Part shown: piece by piece, positions 56,262-64,000 of the stretch
Layout of the letters: each line of letters begins with the position of its first letter
Numbering within the stretch: the stretch's first letter is position 1
From: Bursaphelenchus xylophilus
Lineage: Eukaryota > Nematoda > Chromadorea > Rhabditida > Aphelenchoididae
Length of the DNA: 64,000 nucleotides
Direction: 5' to 3'
Assembly: GCA_904066235.2 (NCBI GenBank)
Contig: CAJFCV020000004.1
Location: 1,860,001 to 1,924,000, forward strand
Position numbers and translations under genes: made by a program
Notes under the pieces: generated by a model
Told to the model about the DNA's origin: nothing
Database searches by the model: none
The model's input: the letters and a program-made list of their open reading frames with translations, nothing else

Positions 56262-56938
56262 CATTTACCTTATTTTAATATTAACTTTATTGCCATAGTC
56301 ATCCACATCGTATTTTGCCCAACTTTTCACCGGAAATCCTCCAATTCTCTTTTAAATTTCCTCACTTACAAATTTCCAGTAATTTGTATTTCACATTCCC
56401 CACTAATTTCTCCATCCAGCTTCCCTTTTCCGGCTTCTCCGAAACCTGAATGGGGAATTATTACACAATTCGTCGACCGAACCCCAAAAATTAGTTTTCA
56501 TTGTCCCAAACTCCAAAAAATTCATGGAAAAAGTGTCGATGATTAGTGTCAAACGTTTCAGACAATGCGCGGATTTTGCTCGTTAATTATTTTTTCAAAC
56601 CTTTTTTCACACTGCTACCTCTCCGAATCCACTTTTTTCACAGCGAAAATTTTCGCAGCGAAAAAAAGTTTTGCGAAAAAACAAAAAAAAATGGGGGCGG
56701 AGTCGGCGAAAGATCGCGAAAAAAACGCTTCGATTCGCCTGCGGGCTGAACAGGTTAAGCCGAGGTGCGTGTGAGTCGGCTTCTTCACGTTCGCGGAGCC
56801 GAAAACCCGGGCGCTCTCCGCGCAACGCCCACTATTTTCGTTGCGTCCGTCGATGGGCTGGGCGTTTCCCGTCGGGAAACCCGTCGACCCCCGTTCCCCC
56901 CGCTTCCCCCCATCACGCTCCCCACACAACACCTTGCA
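56262..56938. other. upstream region of the collagen gene
   Basis: AT-rich to about 56690, then abruptly GC-rich (56690-56940, pyrimidine-rich before the TATA box). The same switch precedes the gene at the end of the window. Confidence 0.45.
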
Positions 56939-56945
56939 TATATAA
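56939..56945 (+). promoter_or_regulatory. TATA box of the collagen gene
   Basis: TATATAA followed by GCGCCGCC, 102 bp before the ATG at 57047. Confidence 0.65.
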
Positions 56946-57046
56946 GCGCCGCCGCAAACGAGGAACAGTCGTCGCATTCATCAGTTTCCTGCTTTCGACT
57001 CAAAATCGGAAGAGGAGTGAGGACTGCGCCTTCAACAACACACACA

Positions 57047-58115
57047 ATGGATTACGAGAACCGCATCAAAGCTTACCGGTTCGTCGCCTACTCGACGGTG
57101 GCCTTTTCGGTCATCTCCGTCGTGACGGTCTGCTTCACGCTGCCCATGTTGCACAACTACGTGCAGCGCGTCTCCGACGCCATGGACAGAGAGCTTGCCA
57201 TGTGCAAGGTAAGCCCAGTTCTTGGCTTTTTTCGAAATTTTCTGGCTCCGAATTTTCGTAGCTACCTTCGTTTAGAAGCTGGCTACATTTTGGATTTAAT
57301 TTTTGGCCCAAAATTTAACTTAATTTTGCAAAAAAAATCGTTTCATGGTTTAATACCTCCGTTTCCAGGGCTCCGCCAGTGACATCTGGTCCGAAGTCAA
57401 CCATCTGAAGCAGATCCCATTCGCCGGCAACCGTACCGCTCGTCAGGCCGGCTATGGCGACGCCGCTGTTGGAGGTGGGGCCGCTGCCGCTGGCTCTTGC
57501 GAGGCCTGCTGCTCCGGTGGCGAGGCCGGCCCACCAGGTCCACCCGGAAACCCCGGACGCCCCGGTAACCCCGGAGCGCCAGGAACCCCCGGACAACCTG
57601 GCCGTCCATCCACTCAACCATGCGAACCCGTCACCCCACCCCCATGCAAGCCCTGCCCAGGAGGACCACCCGGCCCACCCGGACCACCAGGAGCTCCAGG
57701 AGACAAGGGACCCGACGGACAGCCCGGCCAGAGCGGAGGAAACCCCATTCCCGGCCCACCCGGACCAAAGGGACCCCCAGGCCCACCAGGACCCCCAGGA
57801 AACCCAGGACAGCCCGGTCAAGCCGGACAGCCCGCCCAATCCCAGGACGCCGGACCAGGTGCCCCAGGACCCGCCGGAGACGCCGGACCACCAGGACCAC
57901 CCGGCCCACCAGGACAGCCCGGTCAACCAGGAGGCCCAGGACAACCCGGACCCAAGGGACCACCCGGCCAGCCCGGAGCTCCCGGAAACGACGGACAGCC
58001 CGGCCAGCCCGGTCAGCCCGGTCCCCCAGGAGGCCCCGGAGAGAAGGGTATCTGCCCCAAATACTGCGCCATCGACGGTGGAGTCTTCTTCGAGGACGGA
58101 ACCCGACGCCGTTAA
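57047..58115 (+). CDS. cuticle collagen (col family)
   Basis: Two exons, 57047-57208 and 57369-58115, joined in phase 0 by a 160-nt intron, encode 302 aa. Residues 1-54 are the nematode collagen N-terminal box: [16 protein letters not shown], a membrane-spanning signal-anchor (about 12-33, [19 protein letters not shown]) and AMDREL. NRTAR (about 76) fits the furin-like processing site. Gly-X-Y repeats start near residue 107 ([10 protein letters not shown]) and run with short breaks to about 280. They are bracketed by cysteine knots [17 protein letters not shown] and CPKYC. The end is [12 protein letters not shown], close to dpy-13/col-12-type tails; the exact ortholog is unclear. Such chains trimerise in the hypodermis and are secreted and crosslinked into the cuticle. 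Codon choice (GGA, CCA, CCC) is strongly biased, as in highly expressed genes. Confidence 0.95.
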
Positions 58116-58438
58116 GCAGCGCAGGTCCAGCCCTTGGGCTGAGCTTCGGCTCCATCCAGCTTCTGGTTGGCATGGCGCTTGGCTCGGCCCTTGCGCTCGA
58201 CTCTTCTTGGTGCTCCTCTACAGCTCCGATCTCCACGCCCCTTTCCCGTAAATTGTTGTCCCCCCTCGCCTCGTCCCACGTCATCGATTTTATGTGCAAC
58301 CTGCCCTTTACGAGTCTGTCCCCCGACTGGCCGCACCCGTCCCCCCAGAAACCCACCGCGGCCAGTGCCCGTCTTGGGGACGACACAACCCCCAATTCTC
58401 AACTATCACTGCCAAAGCGTAAAGCGGCGTTTCACATC

Positions 58439-58444
58439 AATAAA
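58439..58444 (+). terminator. poly(A) signal of the collagen gene
   Basis: AATAAA about 324 nt after the stop, following a GC-rich 3' UTR that ends at about 58430. Confidence 0.55.
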
Positions 58445-59722
58445 TTCGATTGCATTCAAATTCCATCGGCTTGAATTTGCATATTATGCTTTAAAAAAGG
58501 GCGAAAAATAGTCAAACAGGATGTTAAGGGCTAATAGAACGTATGGCTAGCTAGCTTGGCAATCTAGAGGTTAATAAGTTTTGTAATAGGATCAAAAGTT
58601 TTCGGAACTTTCAAAACTTGATGTCTTGAATCGACCAGAAACAAAGTCAAAAGTTTTCCAAGGGCCTTGAAGTTTGGGACCAAGACTGCCCATTGGCCAC
58701 AGTTTTATCACCAAAAGACATGACCTTAACTTTTTCAACGGCAATGGAGATATTTATTATACAACTGTTGGACTATGGAGAAGCAGGGTGGCTAATGAAA
58801 ACCCGTTTTTGGCCATAACTCGGCAAATTTCTTGAGGAGGGACAGGTCTTTTGTGTTGACATTGCACTACACAGTCTCAACAGACTCTAATTTTTTCTGG
58901 TTAGGATCTTCAAAAAAATGGTTGATTTTTCGACCGACTTTGAATTGACTTTAAAAATTTGATGATTTCTGTATAACGCAAGCTAAAAATTTAGAAAATT
59001 AAAAATTCATATTATGCCAGATGGCTTAAAATTAGGTTTCTTTTGATCTTCCCAAAAAAATTCAAAAATAGACATGGTTTTTATTGGTCTCCGACACTTC
59101 CTCGATCAGTTTTTCATTTTTTTGGATCCCCACTGATCCCTCTGCTCTCCAAAAAACTTCCTCAATCCTCCCTCGTGATCCCTTAGACTACATTTATTTT
59201 TACTTTCCCTTTCCAGGTAATCGAATCCTGCAACTTTTTCCAGTAATTTCTCCCCAAAGGAACTCGCATTTTTCGTTTTTTTCGGGTCAAAAACGGACTC
59301 GTTTCCCTTTACGACAAAAAATCGGTCCATAATGAGTAAAACCGACTTAATGCACTCTTGAAGACGAGGAACGGGTTTTCGTTTTCTTCCGTAAAAAAAT
59401 TTGACATAACTTTGCGAAATTTGTCGGATTAGTGGTAAAACAGTGAGTTATGGGATCTGGAGAGTGGTGGGAAAAGGGTGTAAAATTTGAAGGCGAGTTT
59501 CTCAATGAGTGAGAAATAGATTTTGATGAAATTTGGGGGAAATTAAGAGTAAGATTAGCAAAAGCATATGCGAGATTTTCAGCTAGCGCATTGAAGAAAA
59601 AATCTAGATTTTTGGGGCCGGAATTGGCAAAAAAATTGTACCGAAATGCCCTATAAAGAACGATTTCAAACGTCTGAAGTCTCAATTTTAGGCCAGGCTG
59701 AACCTCCGTACAATGACGCCCT
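58445..59722. other. intergenic, nothing recognised
   Basis: Short frames such as 59084-59332 have no domain. No repeat boundary is obvious. Confidence 0.35.
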
Positions 59723-59893
59723 TATACGAGTCCGTTCTTAAAGCTGCTGTAGTAATTTCGGCGACATGCACTGCGCGGAAAAAGGTCGCCTTGCACTGTG
59801 CAATTTCTTGCTTTTTGCACTGTGCAATAGGCTTCTTTGGGCTATCGCTCGCAGCCTGATTTTATTCCAGCGAATTTACACAAGGACTAGTAT
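59723..59893. mobile_element. family D TIR element, worn copy
   Basis: ATACGAGTCCGTTCTTAAAG at the left and CAAGGACTAGTAT at the right, with GACATGCACTGCGCGG and TTGCACTGTGCAATTTCTTG inside. Confidence 0.5.
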
Positions 59894-60327
59894 AATAAAC
59901 AATCTTTATTTTTCGTTTTACAGAGGTTATTTCAAAAAAAAATGTCTTTTCCCGTCTCTTTTTGCAATCAAAATTTTATTTTTTTCGTAAATCGTCTCCA
60001 AAGTTTTTTTTGAAACAATGGGTAAAAAGGAAAATTGCGAAATGAAAAAATAAGCGCGCGAGCTGAAAAAGCGGTTAGACGACCTCATCCATGGTCTCAG
60101 TGTGAATGAAAAGATGAGTTAAACAGGTATTAGTGGAATCGTCATTAGGTTTCACCTTGGGAATTTAATTTGAGAGCTTTGAATCAGATTTTGGAGGGAA
60201 AATTCATCAATTGAGACAAGATAGCATAGAAAAATGTGCTCAAGAAAATGAAAAATCATTAGCTTTTCGTTTCAGCTCAATTTTTTTGTAGAAAAATGGC
60301 CGATTTCAGGAGGGAAACTCACAAGGG

Positions 60328-60545
60328 AAGTAACCCCAGTGCGACGCTCCAATTTTTTTGAAATTTTTCGCACACGTCGGGCATGGACTATATATCAATT
60401 CTTGAAAGTTTTGGCTTGCGCTTTGCAGGCGCAGCCTAGATATTCAACGATCTTTTGCGGCTGAGCGAGCGCACAAACGCTGAGAGCGGTCAGAGAGAAG
60501 AACACTTTTGCCTATAACGTTGTCAATTTTGGACAAAAAATTTTT
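60328..60545. mobile_element. MITE family A, partial copy
   Basis: AGTGCGACGCTC, then GCTTGCGCTTTGCAGGCGC and GAGAGCGGTCAGAGAGAAG, all family A words; the far arm is missing. Confidence 0.5.
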
Positions 60546-61630
60546 TATTTTTTCTCGAGACATTGCTCTCATTTTCCCTGTTAGTATCTTCCACATCTCT
60601 TCCCATAGTAGTCATAACTTTACTTTTTTTCGCTCCAGTCGCTCAAGTGTTTTTCCTGGCGTTCAATTACCTTTGACACATCCCGAAACGATTATTTTTA
60701 CGTTTTTCTCCCGTTTAACAGCGGAACCGTTTTGTAACGAAGCCAAACCGGCTAGAAATTAATTGTAATCATTTTTTCCAACGGTTTTTCGCTCCAATGA
60801 TCAGTTATATTAAACTTGAGCACTGGAGAAAGCAGGGTGAAAATTAATAAAAGTTAATATACACTCGCTTACATTTATATTGGAATATCTGCAGATAAAA
60901 CTCCTGTACACGAAACCTCTCTATAACCAACAATTTTAGCGGTCTCAAAAGTCAATTTCAGATCAAAATGGACCTCATCATAACGGGCAATTTCTACAAA
61001 AAAATGCTTGGCCTGCGCTTCGTTATGCAGAGTCTTGACGATACTTGGATGTAGTTACGAACAACAATTTTAGTAGATGGATTCCCATCGCAATATGCAA
61101 GTTTTTAATGGCGCTAATAGCCGTAATGGCTAAACTAATACAAGCCTAATTGCAAGGGAAAGTCGGCGTTGCATCTAATTCAAAGAATAAAAAGGGGAGA
61201 AGGAGAGATCAATGACTACAATTCATACTGTTCAAGGCTGTTTCCGGCGCAAAAAAAATGTCAAAAGGACAGTTCGAAGTTAGCCTTGCAGGTGAAAAAA
61301 GAATTAAATCCAAAAAGATAGAGTCTAACAAAGTTGCATAAAAAATTCTAGACTCTGTACAACGAATTAAAAAAGACAAAAAAGTTTGCTTTGCGCTGTG
61401 AAATTTCTTGAAAGAGATCTTCTTTTGCTGTCGCTCGCATCCTCACTTTTCCTGTACAGTGCAAACGCCAAGAATTACTTCAGAGACTAGAAAAAGACTA
61501 GTGATTTTTAGAGAGGACAATTTTTTTGCTTGGAAGTCCGGTTTCGAAATCTGAAATTTCCATTTGGACTGATATTTATACTAGTCCCAAGGGCCTTCGG
61601 AAAGGTCTTGCTTAGATTTTTACATTAGAA
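60546..61630. other. intergenic repeat debris
   Basis: Worn AACCTCTGTACAACGAA-type words near 60900 and 61355, and a partial family D stretch at about 61370-61500. No gene. Confidence 0.35.
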
Positions 61631-61782
61631 ATATCAGTCTGTCGGGAAAATATTTGTCGTAGCGCCTTGCAATCGGCCATCATGCTTTGCGACGGCGGCC
61701 GCAGCTGGAGATTTGATGCGCGATAGCGGCGAGGGGGGACATTTTGTTGCGATGTCTTTTTTCCCGACAGACCGATAGAGTT
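61631..61782. mobile_element. MITE family B, diverged copy
   Basis: TATCAGTCTGTCGGGAAAAT at the left, TTTCCCGACAGACCGATA at the right. The interior differs from other copies and resembles the 5.35-5.42-kb stretch. Confidence 0.65.
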
Positions 61783-61869
61783 GCAGCTTTTCATGCCAAA
61801 ATTTAGCCTCTCATCTCCGTTAGAAAAAAATGGAAAAATTTTTGTTCTGATCCGTGCGTTCTGACTTTC

Positions 61870-62055
61870 GTACTAGTCCGTTCGCAAAGTCGCTGGAGTG
61901 TTTTTTGACGTTTGCACTGTGCAGAAAAAATCAGCCCAAAAAAGCCAATTGCATGGTGCAAAAAGCAAAAAATAGCACATTGCAAGATGAACTTTTATTT
62001 TCCACATTGGATGTCGCAAAAATCATACCAGCGACTTTACCGGCCGGACTAGTAC
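61870..62055. mobile_element. family D TIR element
   Basis: GTACTAGTCCGTTCGCAAAG at the left, GGCCGGACTAGTAC at the right; GTTTGCACTGTGCAG and ATTGCATGGTGCAAAAAGC inside. Confidence 0.7.
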
Positions 62056-63201
62056 TTAGTCATCATCTGCAATTTAATCCCATCCTGTTTTTGTTTGTTT
62101 TCCTGTTTTCTCTCCAGTTTCTGACCTATTGCCTTCTAAAGATTCGAGTTACACAACAACCCTTTTACAGTCAACGAAAACTGTTACGAAAACCAGCTTG
62201 GAATAACCTGAAAGAAAAAGGAAGCCAATTAGATCCCGAAAGCGAAAGAGTGAATGGGAAATGAGAGAGAGCCAGAGAAAAGGGCAAAAATGAAAGAGAA
62301 ACCGAAAGGAAAATTCAAATTAGCCAATTTGGAATGGAATTTGTTGGAATGTCGTAACAGACTTGAACAGACAGCTGGATTTGTTGTCAAGAAACAGGGG
62401 AGTATTGCGAAAACGTTACGCAAATTTGGAATACAGTAGAAATTTTGTACAACAGGCTCCCATCAGAGCAAATCCTGCGCATCAGCCTGTTGGGAAAATA
62501 ATGGGCGCAACGTCGCATCAAAAATCGCATCGTTGAAGTGAAAAGCAATTTGATTTTGTCGCAAGAGAAAAATCTACTGAACGTTGTGCGAAAAAAGGTT
62601 TAAAATCTCACTATGCGAGGGGACCAATGTCCATGCACTCCATGGAAATACTAATACATCAATAAAATGTAAAACAAACAGGTTTGGGTATTTATTTTTT
62701 TTAAAGGATATACCTAAATGGCATCAAAATCCAGTTGTCCCTAAGTGAACTCTTTGAAGTGCAACTGCCGTTGTTACTATTAGATCAATTCAAAATTGGC
62801 AGATTTATGGCCAAAAATGTTTCTCTGTGTCTCCGCTTTCTGCGTTTTCCGAACTCTAACGTCGGCATGGATCGTTGAACACCTTAATAGCATCAAAAAA
62901 GCACCAGTAAAAATTTTCAAGAAATATATGTTGTATCTTCACTTGTAGCGATGAAGATACGTAGTCAGCCAAATATAGAAGATATAATAATTAGAGATTT
63001 ATTATCAGAGAGAAAATATAATACGTAATAAAAATGTAACATTCACTGCATAAAAATACACCTATCGACAACGGGAAAACAGAGTGCCAAAGGTTCTTCA
63101 TCGTTCTCGTCTCGGGACTCAACAATATATATTGTGTGTATTTCAACATGCGCCGGAATTTGTCAACTTGTATGTATCTGCAGGAGTGAAAGCCTCACTG
63201 A
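62056..63201. other. intergenic
   Basis: A half copy of MITE B at about 62483-62580 (GGGAAAATAATGGGCG, TTTGATTTTGTCGC). Frames at 61854-62264 and 62229-62439 overlap on opposite strands and have no domain. Confidence 0.35.
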
Positions 63202-63396
63202 TACTAGGCCATTCGCAGAGTCGCTGAAGTGATTTTTGCGATCCGTACGAGAAAATTCAAGGTATGAGCGACAGCCCAAAAAATTCTATTTCACGGTGCA
63301 AAAAGCAACAAATTGCATAGTGCAAGGTTGAACTTTCGTCTCCTCACATTGCATGCCACCAAAATCACTCCAGCTTCCTTACAGACGGCCTAGTAC
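63202..63396. mobile_element. family D TIR element
   Basis: TACTAGGCCATTCGCAGAGT at the left, ACAGACGGCCTAGTA at the right; CACGGTGCAAAAAGCAACAA inside. Confidence 0.65.
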
Positions 63397-63911
63397 AAGA
63401 TCAGTTTAAATTTCCAGAATTTCAAAGTCTTATCGGACCTTTGGAGCTTGTTATCTCTCACACAACTAAATGTCATTGGATCCTCATTGTTCTTCGACAA
63501 AAAGGTTCATCTCCAATGTCATCACTTTTCTCGTTTTCTTTTTTCTCCCGCGAACTGATAAGGAGCGAGAGAAACAAAGCAAAATTTTTCGCGAAAAAAT
63601 CGGCGAAAGTTTTTGCGCGCGAAGAAAAAATGTGCGTCCCGCTTATACGAATACTTTTTACGAAAAGTTACAGCGCTGACTTTCGAGATTTTTCTCTTTT
63701 TCCTTTCTCTCCCCATCCCTCAGGGCTTTGCGTATGGTGCAACGCTATTTTCCGACCGCGGCTAATGAGATTCTTCGTTTTTGCGGCCTACGAAAACGCA
63801 GTGATATTTCCGTTTACGACCGACTACTTTTTACAGCGTTCGCTGAGTGTGTCTTCCGAGCAAGGTCGCGCGCCGAGCCCACCTCAAGTCCGCCCCCACA
63901 GCGCCGGCGGG
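63397..63911. other. upstream region of the last gene
   Basis: Pyrimidine-rich then GC-rich toward 63900, like the collagen upstream region (both contain GCGAAAAAA...CGGCGAAAG words). No other feature. Confidence 0.35.
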
Positions 63912-63918
63912 TATAAAA
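63912..63918 (+). promoter_or_regulatory. TATA box of the truncated last gene
   Basis: GGGTATAAAAGCGCGCGCGC, 77 bp before the ATG at 63989. Confidence 0.65.
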
Positions 63919-63988
63919 GCGCGCGCGCTTCCTCAAACAAATCGCAGTCGCCGACTCCTCTTCTCTCAGCGGAGTTTTCAACGACACA

Positions 63989-64000
63989 ATGCATGAAGCA
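63989..64000 (+). CDS. start of a gene cut by the window end
   Basis: ATGCATGAAGCA (MHEA) in the context ACGACACAATG, very like the collagen's ACACACAATG. The GC-rich promoter with a TATA box at similar spacing suggests a highly expressed gene, possibly another cuticle collagen. Only four codons are visible, so the product cannot be stated. Confidence 0.4.

Noticed and set aside
57315..58395. Long minus-strand open frames (209 and 254 codons) rich in Gly/Trp/Ser and Arg
   Set aside because: They are antisense shadows of the Gly-X-Y collagen exon; the repetitive codons leave the opposite strand open. No start, splice or domain evidence.
1..64000. CRISPR array, rRNA genes, bacterial operons
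   Set aside because: No regularly spaced direct repeats with unique spacers, no rRNA signature blocks, and intron-containing genes rule out a prokaryotic source.

Overview
The window looks like nuclear DNA of a nematode. The evidence is a two-exon cuticle collagen with the nematode N-terminal box and Cys-flanked Gly-X-Y blocks, a TAX-4-like cyclic-nucleotide-gated channel, many short introns with TTTCAG-type acceptors, and an AT-rich background packed with palindromic (MITE-like) DNA transposons. The species cannot be named from the sequence.

Layout. 1-11 kb is a gene-poor repeat field: several MITE families, a solo LTR nested in one MITE, and a piggyBac-like foldback element nested in another. 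11-27 kb is the gene-rich core: a small CCCH zinc-finger gene (+), a two-exon unknown gene and a separate unknown coding segment (-), a 12-exon CNG channel gene (-, 810 aa, every splice phase closes), a small coiled-coil gene (+) convergent with a single-pass membrane protein gene (-), and a six-exon RNase H gene (+) whose catalytic domain is followed by a long Arg/Ser-rich tail. 27-36 kb is a graveyard: remnants of a UPF1-like helicase, a decayed mariner element, MITEs and duplicated fragments. At 36.9-38.6 kb (-) lies an intact five-exon gene for a secreted pepsin-fold protein with both catalytic motifs lost, a 7 x 11-residue repeat and a GPI-like tail. 38.9-46 kb holds palindromic elements and a complete LTR-flanked element (357-bp LTRs, 4-bp target duplication) that carries a large inverted repeat but no recognisable gag-pol. 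47-50.5 kb contains MITEs and a duplicated, partly broken chromodomain gene. 51-56 kb is repeats plus one weak gene model. 57.0-58.1 kb (+) is the collagen gene. 58.5-63.9 kb is repeats, and the last 12 bases start another gene behind a TATA box.

The genes do not form an operon or pathway. The CNG channel would act in sensory-neuron membranes, the collagen in the cuticle, the RNase H protein probably in the nucleus, and the pseudo-protease at the cell surface. The unifying feature is transposon load: large CNG and RNase H introns are mostly TIR elements, while the joined reading frames remain intact. All calls come from reading the sequence; no searches were run.
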